The notes: a model not told the origin generated them from the sequence alone. 64,000 bases of DNA from Hymenopus coronatus (GCA_030762935.1 CM060895.1:28758501-28822500); one strand, 5' to 3'. Positions 21,860 to 32,439 are shown, counted from the first letter of the stretch. Program-made: numbers and translations.

Positions 21860-23087
21860 AATGATTTTTATTATTTTTTTCTTCAAAATATTCCTTAATA
21901 TCAATGTATTTTTGCATTCAATGAAAGCAATGAGGCCACTTTTCCTGAGTCCTTTCAGAAACCAGAATTTTATAATGCTCAACTGCTTCCTCTGATGATT
22001 CAAGCATTTTATCTTAAATTTTTGGAAATAAACAGAGTTTATTTCTAAAAATAGGGTCAGGACTGTATGGCGGAAGGTCCGATTGTGATCTTTAGGGCAT
22101 CCAGATACTCAGTTGTTAGTTTTGCTGTATGCAACAATGTATTGTTATGATATAAAATTATTTTTCATTTTGGGCATTTTTCACAAAATTATCTGTGCAA
22201 ATGGCAGACTTTTCTAATGCTATAGCAGCAATATAACTCAGTTTAGAACAAAAAAGAAAACCCTAGTAATCATCTTCTGTCGCCCTCCGTGGTGTAATGG
22301 TTACCATGGTAACTTCATATATCCAAGGATGCAGGTTCAAACCTGGCAGAGGATGATGGATTTTTTCGGGCGTAAACATCCTTAGCATGGCTTTTTTCAG
22401 AATGAAAGTAAAGCCGTTGGTCCCATGTCGTAGATTTAGGCAAGTAAAAGAACCTCAAGCCTGATAGAGAGGCCTCTGTGCAAAATTAAGCAGTTTTTCA
22501 TGCCAAATTTAGAATGGGATGCTGAGAGCCACAGTAATTAAAGAGCATCCATAAATAACACACCATCTTTTAACCATCTTCTTACCAGCACTGTGAATTC
22601 ATTGGACTTTTATAGGCTCAGGTTCCATTCGAAAAACTTGTTGTGCTGATTGACTTTTCCTTTCAGGATCATAACAATAAAGCCTAGATTCATCACCAAT
22701 CAATGTGTTGTTATATTTGGTCGGGAGTCAGTTTATGTAGAGTCCATTGACTCCAAACTTTCCTCTCGTTTAAGTGTTGATGTAATATGTTTTAAATTTG
22801 GCTTCTAGCAATGCCCATTGTTACTTGAATAAATGTCATAAGATGTCTTTCAAGCATTGCTCAAACAGTGGCAATATTTTCAGCAACAGCAGCAGTTCTT
22901 GGGTGAATTTCATAAAATTCATCACTGAGAAACTTTTGAATTTTTTGTGCCAATTATAAATTGTTGCTTTAGATGGAGGTTCTTTGCAAAATTCATTTCT
23001 AAGCCAATCTTCAGATTGTTTATGAGTTAATAACAATTTAAAATTGTAAAAATTCATAGCCCATAAATGTTCTCTAGTCAAATTCAT
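21860..23087 (-). pseudogene. Mariner transposase (irritans-like), interrupted by SINE
   Basis: The start, MNLTREHLWAMNFYNFK, is at 23087 on the - strand. ATIYNWHKKFK follows near 22965, then GDESRLYCYDPERKSQSA near 22700 with the first catalytic Asp. After the SINE at 22279-22574, HHNNTLLHTAKLTTEYLDAL near 22150 corresponds to the HDN motif with Asp replaced by Asn, and the coding sequence fades to a YFEEKN end near 21865. Many frameshifts are present. The order of motifs and the N-terminus resemble the irritans subfamily. Confidence 0.82.
22279..22574 (+). mobile_element. tRNA-derived SINE, copy 2
   Basis: It begins GTCGCCCTCCGTGGTGTAAT and has box B GGTTCAAACC and the AAAGAGCATCCATAAATAAC end. 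CATCTTCT at 22271-22278 and 22575-22582 is the probable target duplication. It lies inside the mariner pseudogene, so it inserted after the mariner. Confidence 0.9.
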
Positions 23088-23444
23088 TTTTGGGTGAACA
23101 CAAAATCTTTAAATAATGGTAATTAATAAACTATTAGAGAAAATTAAACAAACTACATGGCAATCAACTTGCAAAATATTAGAAAGTAGCTCTCAAATAT
23201 AAACAAATTTCATTCTAAAAAGTTTTACTGCTGCCATTGTATAAAACAAGTGTAAATTATTTATATTTTCTTGTGTTGATATAAAGTTTGAGCAGTGATC
23301 AGAGGGTAAACTGTCATTTACTACTGTGAAAACTAAAAATTAAAACCCATAGCAAAGTTAAAATTAGAACAGCAGAATCAATATATCTGATGTCTTCCCA
23401 TGTATGGCCAATAATGTTAATTTATGTTGTTCATGACTTTATAG

Positions 23445-23693
23445 ATCTCTAAGGAACTGAAACCGTTTAAAAACTGGGAAGAAAGAATTGAGCACTTTTT
23501 GAATATGGGTTTTGTGCCAGAGAAAATAAATAGTCAGCATTACAAAGCAGTTGGAAAGTCAATATATGCCCGTAATATGTCAACATTAAATTATGAGTGG
23601 CACCACAAGAATCCTATTAAGGCATCAGTTACTCTTCTGCGACCAACATCAGCATCAGTTTTACATCCTGAAAATGATTATGGATTATCAAAG
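23445..23693 (+). CDS. FASN: Fatty acid synthase, thioesterase exon (penultimate found)
   Basis: This exon encodes 83 residues of the helical and core region of the thioesterase, beginning ISKELKPFKNWEERIEHFL and ending NDYGLSK. The central block SVTLLRPTS matches the strand preceding the catalytic His in vertebrate fatty acid synthase. The acceptor is TTTATAG (23438-23444) and the donor AAG/GTAAGC follows 23693; both are phase 0 and fit the exon at 7476 upstream and the exon at 23934 downstream. Codon use and the clean frame contrast with the decayed transposons around it. Confidence 0.82.
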
Positions 23694-23933
23694 GTAAGCA
23701 GAAGCACAAATAATTAAACATTTACAGGTTATCTGTAGGACTCAAATGAAGATAATACATTAGTATATGAAGCTTGACATAATTCAGATTATCAGAATTT
23801 GTATTCTTGTACTATTCTTATACTACTACTATAAACAGCTCTAGCTTGCTAAACTGAAAAAACAAATATATGTTGTATCCACATGACTTTCTTTGCTCGC
23901 TCTTTTACAAATTATTTTTGTTTTATGTTACAG

Positions 23934-24122
23934 TACTGTGAGAGGAAAGTGAATGTACACCTTTTGAATGGGAACCATGTTACAATATTGGATAATATAG
24001 AAACAGCTAAAGTCATCAATGATACAAATCTTGATGGTGTTAAAGTTGGCATTTTCAAAGATATTCTATTAGCAGAACGGAATGCAAAGATTCATAGTCA
24101 AGCATTTGCTAAGAGTAAGTAA
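23934..24122 (+). CDS. FASN: Fatty acid synthase, last thioesterase exon with catalytic His
   Basis: The exon follows a short 240-bp intron; its acceptor is TTATGTTACAG. It begins YCERKVNVHLLNGNHVTILD. NGNHVTIL matches the GDHRTLL block of vertebrate enzymes, whose His completes the Ser-Asp-His triad. The frame ends AKSK with TAA at 24120-24122. The sequence AAGA/GTAAGT just before this stop is also a good splice donor, so transcripts could skip the stop and continue to an exon I did not find. A polyadenylation signal at 24275 supports termination here. Confidence 0.8.
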   Translation, partial: YCERKVNVHLLNGNHVTILDNIETAKVINDTNLDGVKVGIFKDILLAERNAKIHSQAFAKSK

Positions 24123-24274
24123 TAAGCAAGCAACGAGGTTAAAACAAATTTGACATAATTAGGCATGTTAATTATGGCAAATCAATTATGTTCCTAAGCA
24201 GTGCATTTGACATGTATGTCTTAGGCTAATAAAGAAGACAAAGTTTTAAGTTGTTTTTATTGTAGTATGACAGT

Positions 24275-24280
24275 AATAAA
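24275..24280 (+). terminator. Candidate polyadenylation signal of fatty acid synthase
   Basis: AATAAA lies about 150 bases after the stop codon at 24122. The hexamer is common by chance in such AT-rich DNA, so support comes from position only. Confidence 0.45.
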
Positions 24281-24330
24281 ATAAATCTGTGCTCTACTCC
24301 TAAAGAACCTACAAGCATTTCCTTAGCATA

Positions 24331-24435
24331 TACTTAGATAGACCTTCATATTTTCATGCAGTATTTACTTAGATAGACCTTCATATTTTCATGCAGTATT
24401 TACTTAGATAGACCTTCATATTTTCATGCAGTATT
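24331..24435 (+). repeat. Three perfect tandem 35-bp repeats
   Basis: The unit begins TACTTAGATAGACCTTCATA and ends TTTTCATGCAGTATT. Three copies start at 24331, 24366 and 24401 without differences, which suggests a recent local duplication. Confidence 0.95.
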
Positions 24436-25200
24436 TAATAACTTCTAAACTTGGTCTATCTATACACTCAGAACTCCACAAATGTTTTGAAGAAATTGCT
24501 GCATATTTGTCTCTAAAGCTGTTGCATTTACATAATGCATACAACATTTGTGCATCATAACTTGCTCTTTACTATGGAATTTCACAGAAGCAACAAGGTG
24601 AGTCATTTTATTTTTACATTTGTAAACTTAGGACACTAGATTATATAATTAATTCATTCTGGGCTCTGATGCCATTATCATCCCAGCTTCTGAGTTGAAC
24701 GACTTTGCTATATGGGTACCTGACCTGTGATTAATAAATGGGGTGCCTACTATTGAGAGCATTGTGAGACGAACCATCAACCAAAAGTGTGGTGTTCTGA
24801 GCTCCACATTTCTAAAATCATTTTCTTCTAGGCTTTGGCACCATAGTTCATTTGTTACTTTAAATTCTAACATGTCACCTATAACTGTGGTAGACATCAG
24901 CAGAGGAGTGATATGAGCATGGATTCTACTTTTCTTTATAGATGTCAGTTCTTCTCAAGTTGCTAATTTATACTGTACAACAACATTTTAACATTTTTCA
25001 TGAAATGAAAATATGTAACTTTTGCTAGTTTTAGTCTTCTAAATTCAAATTTGAAGTAAAACAAATTCTGTCATGTATTATTTTATTTGGTAACCATATT
25101 CAATATTTTGGTTACAAATTTGAAGTATTTTTGTAGTTGTAGTTTCAAAGTAAAAAGATAACTGTACTCAGCATTCACAAATACCCATTCTATTAAAAAG
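24436..25200. other. Downstream flank of fatty acid synthase, nothing recognised
   Basis: No exon, transposon end or repeat was recognised. A short - strand open frame at 24649-24897 has no motif that I know. Confidence 0.4.
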
Positions 25201-25208
25201 GATGTCTA

Positions 25209-26176
25209 AAAGCCTATTTTAAAAACGTACAATTTCAGATTTTTCTGGAACTCTTTTGTGGCTTGGCCCAGAACAAATAAAGGCAAGAAAGCAACAATAG
25301 TCAGCAAGCATGTTAGAAAACTATTTTCCTGTATATCACCTTTCCATTTGGGATATTTTCTATGAAACCTTTCTCCATGATCTTTGCTGACGATTGCCAA
25401 GATCAGTGGAATGAAGTTAGTTGGGAGTGCAGGAAATGAGTTTTAAGGAACATATTGGAGCCCATTACTTCATAATTATGCCATTAACAACCTTTTCATA
25501 ACTTCAGTATAGTTATATGCTCTTTCCTAGGAATTTTGAACATGTTTTTGAACATGTACCATGCCACTTTTCCTGTTTTGGTGAATGTTTCTGTGAACAT
25601 AGGAACCTCTTAGACTTTCCAGATTTAAGAACCAATAAAAATGCCCTCTTTTAATTTTACTTCACTGAATCTGGGCAATTTGTTTTTTAAATACTGAAAC
25701 TATTCTCATTTTTTGTCCATTTCTTTAACAAAATTCATCAGTGGACCAGTGGTAATACCATTTTCTGAGAATCTACAAATGAATGAAACTTCACATTTTT
25801 CTCACCTATTTCTAAACTTGTCTGAAGGGCTACTTCTTTGTTCCCGAGAGTTCTACTCAATCAAGAAACAACAATATTTTGTAAATCCCGGTTGCATTCC
25901 AGTTAATAGATCAAGTGCTTTTAGATCTCCACATATATGGTATTTGTAATCCTTATAACTTACTACTTTTATGGGGACATTGTTAGTTTCGTGTGTTTCT
26001 TTCATATTTACAGCTTAAGCCATTGGTGCCAATGGATGAATATTACTATTTGTTGCAATATGGCATTTAGACTTGACTTTGAAGAGCCATTCATTTGGAA
26101 TATGTTCTCTACCTAGCTGACAAATAAGATCAATCACATTATTATTGCAATAAATGACATCACCCTTTTTACTTTC
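25209..26176 (-). pseudogene. Fragment of an uncharacterised arthropod repeat-encoded protein
   Basis: On the - strand the readable blocks are NEWLFKVKSK (about 26090), NMKETHETN (26000), HICGDLKALDLLTGMQPGFT (about 25920), GPLMNFVKEMDKK (25740), LPRFSEVKLKEGIF (25670), KDHGERFHRKYPKW (about 25370) and MLADYCCFLAF (25310). From memory these match, in order, a protein family present in many copies in arthropod assemblies with the signatures GDLKVVxLLLGLQxGYTK and GERFHQDI. Its biochemical role is unknown to me. Frame changes and stops are frequent. The N-terminal part is missing, and the fragment stops where repeat R begins at 26178, so R may have cut it. Confidence 0.6.
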
Positions 26177-26177
26177 T

Positions 26178-27085
26178 CTAGCCCCTTATGTACAATGTAC
26201 ATAGGGATAGAGAAGTATTGTATTCCACCCAAAAATTTGATACCGAGATTTCACCGGAAATACATGTTTTAGGACCCCCTGTATCCATAAAAAGCATTTT
26301 CAGATAAAGGTCCGTGTGTGTATGTATGTGTGTGTCCGTGTGTCTGTGAACACGATAACTCAAAAATGAATAGTAGCTAAAATACCAAATTTGGTATTTG
26401 AGTTTAGTATCTTCCAGGGATGCAACACAAAGATTTTGAGAAAAATCCCCCGACCCCAAACTACCCTTTACATGGAACTTTTTTTTCGAAAGTTTTGATT
26501 TTCTTAAAAATGGCTCTAATGATTTTGATTAAAATATTGTATATTAAAGATATTTACCTGATAAATAAAATGTATATCTTGAATTTTCTGGGAATATCTT
26601 CTGAAGACCTGTTTATTCTGGATGAATTTTGTTTAATTTGGCATAACTAGTAAACCGTAAGAGATAAACAAAAACTTATTAAACAAAAAATGTATGTTTT
26701 CTTAAAATACACAAGTTATGTCATATACATTTTTCGTGGAGCTTACCGTTTTCGAGGTACTCATTGTTATTAGTTTCAGTTGTGAAGTACTTATACTTTT
26801 GTCAGACAGGAGTGTCCGTTTTTCTTTTGTTCATCTCCTGGCCAAGAAAAGAAGCAATTTGTAATGACAATCGCATAACGACAGCTTTTAAAACATTTGA
26901 CTATCCGTTCAGCCTAGTATATTCCCTTATTTTCTTCCTACTTATACAGAACTAAGTACTAAGAACATTGTGCTAATGTGTACCTTGATTAGCAAGGTGC
27001 AGAAAGAAGAATAATCTTATTTAAGAAGTTTGTAGAACAGCTAGAGAAAGCCATGTGAGTGTAACACATCAGCTTTTTAGAATAT
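26178..27085 (-). repeat. Dispersed repeat R, near full-length, inverted copy
   Basis: Read on the - strand it starts CTGATGTGTTACACTCACAT (about 27080) and ends with ATACTTCTCTATCCCTATG (26190). The central blocks, including the TCTTCAGA and CCATTTTTAAGAAAATC segments and a GTGT microsatellite near 26310-26350, match the + strand copies. The length of about 0.9 kb is probably the complete unit. No coding potential is seen. Confidence 0.72.
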
Positions 27086-27280
27086 TATGTTGATAAGCTA
27101 TGCTGATGCTTTCATTAAATTGACACTTCAGTAACTGGTTATACGAGACTCCATTCCTTTAATCAACATGTTAGCAATTCAGACTGGGGTAGTGTGTGAT
27201 TTAAATCTCTTTCAAGATTGTTTGGCATTGACTGTGAAATTACTCCAACCATTATAAGCAGTGTTACTCACAACCACAAA

Positions 27281-27466
27281 ATTAACATAAGAACACACCA
27301 ATGATACTGAAGTTATGAATATTCAGATTTTCTAGATATTGAATTCGACTCTTATATAATTCCTCAAAATGAATTAGATCCTTATAATATTCGACTACTC
27401 GAAGTTGATAATCGAACAACATTACCAATAAAAGTATTAACACGAATTCTAATCTCATCTGAAGTG
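27281..27466 (+). pseudogene. COX2: Nuclear copy of mitochondrial COX2 fragment (NUMT)
   Basis: With the invertebrate mitochondrial code one frame reads THQWYWSYEYSDF followed by [20 protein letters not shown], then [11 protein letters not shown] and TRILISSEV. This is the central cytochrome c oxidase subunit 2 segment (GHQWYWSYEY..LLDVDNR). Two TGA codons at 27303 and 27309 must be read as Trp, so the frame cannot be nuclear coding. Homology stops abruptly after ISSEV, where COX2 would continue with DVLHSW. No other mitochondrial gene is seen on either side. Confidence 0.85.
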
Positions 27467-27890
27467 GAGGAGTTATATACATTTTGGAATAAATGATAAC
27501 GAGAAATATAGCCAGTAACTTTCATCAGAGTATGTCTGCAATTCTATCTCATATTTACAATCGGACTGCACTGGAATGCCCACCTGATGAATATTAGGAA
27601 AAAGTGGGATTGCATTACTGAACATAAACCTTACATGATATAAAAAAAAAAAAAAAAAATGGAATGCATTTTTGAATTCAGCACACAAAACATATAAATA
27701 TTTCATAGTTTCAAAGTTTTTGCTAATCTTATTGATCAGCTGGAAATGCTGGAACTTTTGGAAGAGGAACTGATAGCAAACATATCAATATTGATGTTTG
27801 TGGGTAAATCTGTGTGCTAAGTACAGGGATTCATGAATGATCCCCTTTTAGTCCTTCCCTCCCCCCTTATTATTTTTGAGAGCTTATATA

Positions 27891-28747
27891 CAGGGTTACT
27901 ACAAAAGAAATAGACAACTTCAACTGCCTGTAAAACAAAAACTGTTAGAGATAGCAACCTAATTATTTTGGAGGTATGTTGAGAAACTCTCAAAGTTTCG
28001 TTTGTTACTATTGGTAACACTGTAGTGTTTTGTTTGTTGTTGCAGAAGCTGAAGTGGCGGAAAATCCTGTGGAAAAGGCAATCAGCAACTGTTGTCCAAT
28101 GACATTTTAGAACACGTTACCACAAAATGCCACCGACTATACAGTCAATCTACGATTGGTATAGAAAATTTGAGACAACAGGATGTTTGTGCAAAGGGAA
28201 GAGCTCGGGAAGACCAAGAGTTTCGGAAGAAAACGTTAAACGTGTTCGTTCTGCCTACGTAAGAAGCCCACAGAAATCGACATCTAGGGCAAGCATGCAA
28301 TTACAAATTCCACAGCAAACTGTATGGAAAATCTTGCGGAAGCGACTGCACATGATGCCTTACAGATTACAGATGTTGCAGTTTCTGAGTGAAGAAGATA
28401 AGGTCATACGGCGTGATTTTTGCATCGACATGTTGCGACATGATGAAGACGATGCTGGGTTTTGTGAGCGCATCATTTCATTTTTGTGGTAACGTGTTCT
28501 AAAATGTCGTTGGACAACAGTTGCTGATTGCGTTCTAGCAAATTCCAACACGCAATATGCCTTTTCCACAGGATTTTCCGCCATTCCAGCTTCTGTAACA
28601 ACAAACAAAACACTACAGCATTACCAATAGTAACAAACGAAACTTTGAGAGTTTCTCAACATACTTCCAAAATAATTAGGTTGCTATCTCTAATAGTTTT
28701 TGTTTTACAGGCAGTTGAAGTTGTCTATTTCTTTTGTAGTAACCCTG
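27891..28747. mobile_element. Two-headed, internally deleted Tc1/mariner-like transposon
   Basis: The ends, CAGGGTTACTACAAAAGAAA at 27891 and its complement at 28747, continue as an inverted repeat of roughly 230 bases. The arms include the start of the transposase gene: the right arm reads MAENPVEKAYCVLEFARTQS and on to RYHK on the - strand, and the left arm carries a decayed version on the + strand. TA precedes the left end; the right flank is TT, so any TA duplication is degraded on one side. The element lost the catalytic part of the gene and has two copies of its 5' end. Confidence 0.8.
28060..28495 (+). pseudogene. Transposase DNA-binding region, truncated
   Basis: The frame reads SATVVQ, then TGA, HFRTRYHKMPPTIQ from about 28085 and is open from 28127 to 28492. 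QSIYDWYRKFETTGCLCKGK and SGRPRVSEENVKRVR form the paired helix-turn-helix region, followed by KILRKRLHMMPYRLQ and RRDFCIDML. It ends FCERII at the junction with the inverted right arm, where intact relatives would go on into the first catalytic Asp. So only about the first 150 residues remain. The family is the arthropod mariner-like one with an N-terminal HRTRYHK-type domain, recalled from memory. Confidence 0.75.
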
Positions 28748-28749
28748 TT

Positions 28750-29190
28750 TCCCCATGAAGTCTAGTGTACACAGCATGTTTAATTTTTGGAACCTGCAGA
28801 AAAGAAACAAAACTATTGGTGTCACTAAGTCAGGCTGTATTTAGCATAAATCCCTTATATTAGTTTGTAACATATTTAAATGGCATTCAAATTCAACTAA
28901 GATCTAATTTACTACAGAGAGGAACAGAAATAATTAAGTTTCTTTCCTTGATGTTTTTAGTAATGATATACTCTAATGGTGAGTGCAACTATAAAACACA
29001 CTAAGGCTATATATCTATATATCCATTGATTTTTACCTAAAGATTCAAATCATAATCACCACCAGCAGGCATTAAAGCATTAGTAAACTGCTACAGCTAC
29101 AGTTTTTTCAAGAATAATTGCTATATTTGGGAAAAGCAATTCTGCTAAAGAATTTAAAGAGCCATATTACAAAAAATCTGGTATATTACC
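28750..29190. other. AT-rich, nothing recognised
   Basis: No gene or element end was found between the two-headed transposon and the next cluster of repeat R. Confidence 0.4.
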
Positions 29191-30630
29191 TTCACAAAGC
29201 TTTCTCTACCTATGCTACAGCAAGTTATCCCTCAAAAGCTTATTCTTGTACCTATTGAAATCTTAGGATAAATGTTATTGTACAAGGGGAATAAGAAAAT
29301 TCAGTAATGTAAAGTACTAATCAAAAATTTTAAAAGCCTATTGCTAATTGATGGTATTGAATTTCTGTTCTCTTTGCTTGCTCAAGATGAAAAATATGCA
29401 TAACAACTTCCCATTTGAGAAAGTATTAGAGAATTTAGACCTATAACAAGCAATATCTTGGAAATGGTTAGCTTTACAAGAAACATCTTGTATATTCCAT
29501 TCACAATACTTTCTCTACATTTCTGCAACAAATTATTGTTAAAAATCTTATGATTTTGTTTACTTCATGCTAATCAAGAAAAAATTAGCAGAAGTAGTCT
29601 TATTACTTGCTTCCATGCAAGTAGAAGGCAAATAAGGGAGTACCATAGGTTAAAGTAATAGTCAAAACCTGGTGCTATGTGACTGAATTTCTTTGTTTCT
29701 ATAGAGAGGAGTTGACAAATTTCCATATGAGAAAAATATAAGTTTTTTAAAGCTGAAATCAATAACAAGGAATATCTAAAAAATGATCCACTCCATGAAA
29801 AAAAGGTATATAACACAAATTGTGTGTTTCAGCGAGATCTGCATTTTCTGTTAAGTAAGTATTTTACGGTTTGCCAGTTATGCAAAATTCCATAAAATTC
29901 ATCCAGAATAAAGTAGTCTTCAGAGGCTATTCCCAGACAATACAAGATATACATTTTATTTCTCAGATAAATATCTGTAATTTACAATATTTTAATGAAA
30001 ATCATTATGGCCATTTTTCAGAGAATCAAAATTTGCGAAAATTTTTCCATGTGAAGGGTAGTTGGGGGTGGAGGATTTTGTTTGTATTTAACAGACTTTT
30101 TGTTTTTGAGCTATGCACACAACACACACACATACAACATGGACCTTTTTCCAAACATGTTTTTTCTTTATTCAGGGGGTCCCAAAACATGTATTTCCAG
30201 TGAAATCTTGGTATCAAATTTTTGGGTGCATTACAATACCTTTTTTATACACTATGTACATAGTACGTGCAGAGAAAGTGAACATATATTTGACATAAAT
30301 TGTGTGTTTTGACAAGATGTATATTTTTTGTGTAGCAAGTTTTTGTCTATCTCTTATAATTTACCAGTTATGCAAGTTCATCCAGAATGAAGAGTGCTTT
30401 AGAGTTATTCTAGAGTAACTCAAAATTAAATTTTATCAGTAATGTAAATATCTTTAATATACAAAATTTTAATTAAAATCATGAGGGCCATTTTTGAGAA
30501 AATTGAAGTTTTCTAAAATTGTTTTATGTAAGATGTAGTTTTGGATGGGCAGATTTTCTTTGAAATGTATGTGTCACATCATTGGAAGATAATAAACTTA
30601 AATATCAAGTTTGGTACTTAACGGCAGAGA
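29190..30630 (+). repeat. Cluster of three partial repeat R copies
   Basis: A 5' part lies at about 29190-29480, a near full copy at about 29485-30290 (ATTCCATTCACAATACTTTC to CTATGTACATAGTACGTGC), and a central-to-3' part at about 30296-30630 starting TGACATAAATTGTGTGTTTT. All point the same way. The AC microsatellite block is at 30114-30145. Confidence 0.72.
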
Positions 30631-31391
30631 CAGTCTACATTTAAATAGAACAGGATCACATACATTGAGTGGTATCATAAAAGATATTGTAAATATAATT
30701 TGTAAACAACATGTAAACTGATGACGAATTCAGAAGGTATAAAAAACTCATGCCAGGTTCTTAATCCTAAACATGATACACAAAATAATGTAAAGAGTGA
30801 GCAATGTTTTCACACCAATTGGTTAATGTATCTAAACATACAGGGAATAGAAACAAAAGTAGACTCATTACAAATACTTCTGAAATAATTGTTTTAGTAA
30901 ACATTCAAATTATATATCTAAATGAACAATGGCTAAGTAATCCTGAAATCATATTACTAAATAAATTACAAGGTTACAATGTCAGAGATCACTATTCCAG
31001 GAAAACAGGACAGAGGGGAGGCTCATGCATGCAATAGTTGTTTATGCCAAAATATAAAAATAAAAAAAGAGATGATTTAAAAGCATACCAAGAGGACCAC
31101 ATCTTTCAAATGTCTGCAATCGAACTAATTGAGCTGAAAACCATTGTTATCTCTATATACAGAGTACCCTACTATAATACTTTTGATGCCTTTTTGAAAA
31201 AAATGATAACCTGCTAAGTAAATTACAAAAAGAAAAAGGTATAATTATTATCATTCCAACTGATTGCAATATAGATACATTTAACTCCCATTGTTCACAA
31301 AAGAAGGGAATGGCAAATAGTTTTTTAAATGTTATACAAAGTTATGGTTTTAGTCTTCAATGTAACAAATCAGTTAAAAAACTACATCCGT

Positions 31392-31445
31392 TACTGAGAA
31401 CCACAGCAGTTAAAGAGCGTCCATAAATAACATGCCATTTCCATT
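31392..31445 (+). mobile_element. SINE 3' fragment
   Basis: GTTACTGAGAACCACAGCAG followed by TTAAAGAGCGTCCATAAATA matches only the last 50 bases of the tRNA-derived SINE family. The head is absent, so it is a 5'-truncated insertion. Confidence 0.8.
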
Positions 31446-31800
31446 TTTGCAAGCACACAAATCTTAATAGAGAACAAATGCAAATGGTGTTCTGCAAGGT
31501 TCAGTGTTAGGTCCTCTGCTGTATATACCCTATACTAATGCCTTACCTCACAGTATAAATGGGAATCCAATATTATATGCAGGCAACACCTCATTTATCT
31601 TACAAAATACAATCATAAGTTACAAACCAATATAAATAAAACATTAAATAACTTAAATGAATGGTTCTCAATCAATGGAGGGAACTTGAATAAATAAAAA
31701 ACTAGTATTATAAAGTTTAATACTACTGTAAGCACAAATTTAGGACAAGATGATTCATTAAAAGAAACAACAAAAGACTGCAGCAAAATATTAGGAATAT

Positions 31801-32211
31801 GGTTGGTATCTAATGCTAAGCAGTTGGCAGTGATGCCATTCGCTCTCTTGCAATCCAGTATTTTGATGTATTATCATGTTGACTAAAGGTTGGACTGTGG
31901 AATAGATGGTTTCCATCCATATCTTCTTTTAAGTGTACAGAAAGGACACAGAGGAGATCTCACTATACCAATCCTGAATGAATGTTTATTGAGACAGTCA
32001 TGGACTGTTAGGAGTCTAAAGGTTGCTACAGAGGATTTTCGTGGTAATTAGTGATTCTGGTCATATTACATAAATTTTCCCATGGTTTTCCTTTTGTTTG
32101 TAATACATTATCTTCTTTAATTTTGTTATTTTATGTTGATATGATTCTTTTGGTAGAGTGATAACTTATTGGTTCAGGTGAATTTTATGTAATTTTATTC
32201 CCTTTCTTGGT
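31801..32211. mobile_element. Unclassified 411-bp insertion with 13-bp target duplication
   Basis: ATATTAGGAATAT (31788-31800) and ATATTAGGACTAT (32212-32224) flank the insert, and the LINE reading frame (ILGI/YLGL) is duplicated there. A duplication of this length suggests retroposition. No polymerase III boxes, ORF or poly-A tail could be recognised. Confidence 0.55.
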
Positions 32212-32439
32212 ATATTAGGACTATACCTACATAGATAAATATCTAAAAAGGAACATCCATATTGAATATATTACTAAGAAACTAAATTCAGCCTGTTTTA
32301 TGTCTGCCACATATAATGAATGTAGAAACAAAAAGAACAGTCTATTATAGTTACTTTCACTTGATTCAGACCTATGGCATAATATTATGGGGAAATGCAC
32401 CTGGGTGGGAAACGGTATTCAGAATACAGAAAAAACAAA

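Larger units (their letters stand above)
7746..23444 (+). other. 15.7 kb intron of fatty acid synthase, filled with transposons
   Basis: The intron runs from the GTATGA donor to the TTTATAG acceptor. I see no extra exon, and none is expected because the flanking exons are contiguous in the protein. It holds two mariners, repeat cluster copies, a small inverted-repeat element, a DDE-like element with a Helitron and SINE nested in it, and a further protein fragment of the same DDE-like family. The stretch 7746-8490 has nothing recognisable. Confidence 0.75.
30815..32432 (+). pseudogene. CR1-like non-LTR retrotransposon, decayed ORF2
   Basis: The endonuclease start YLNIQGIETKVDSLQILLK (30828) is followed by IYLNEQWLSNPEIILLNKL, and by IVISIYRVPYYNTFDAF and TDCNIDTFNS near 31260. 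The reverse transcriptase has GVLQGSVLGPLLYIPY near 31480 and a mutated active site, LYAGNTSFIL, where YADDT is expected. After an insertion at 31801-32211, HIEYITKKLNSACF and YGIILWGNAP (32375) follow. It ends against repeat R near 32432. Upstream the frame changes repeatedly, so it is long dead. A short SINE tail lies at 31392-31445. Confidence 0.75.

Noticed and set aside
24331..24435. Direct repeats of CRISPR-like length
   Set aside because: The 35-bp units are immediately adjacent with no spacers, and the window is a eukaryotic nuclear genome.
24649..24897. 82-residue - strand open frame
   Set aside because: No motif, no splice context and no second copy; not enough for a gene call.
27473..27706. 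Open frame next to the COX2 fragment, considered as continued mitochondrial DNA
   Set aside because: Its translation does not match COX2 or another mitochondrial protein in either code; the mitochondrial homology stops at about 27466.
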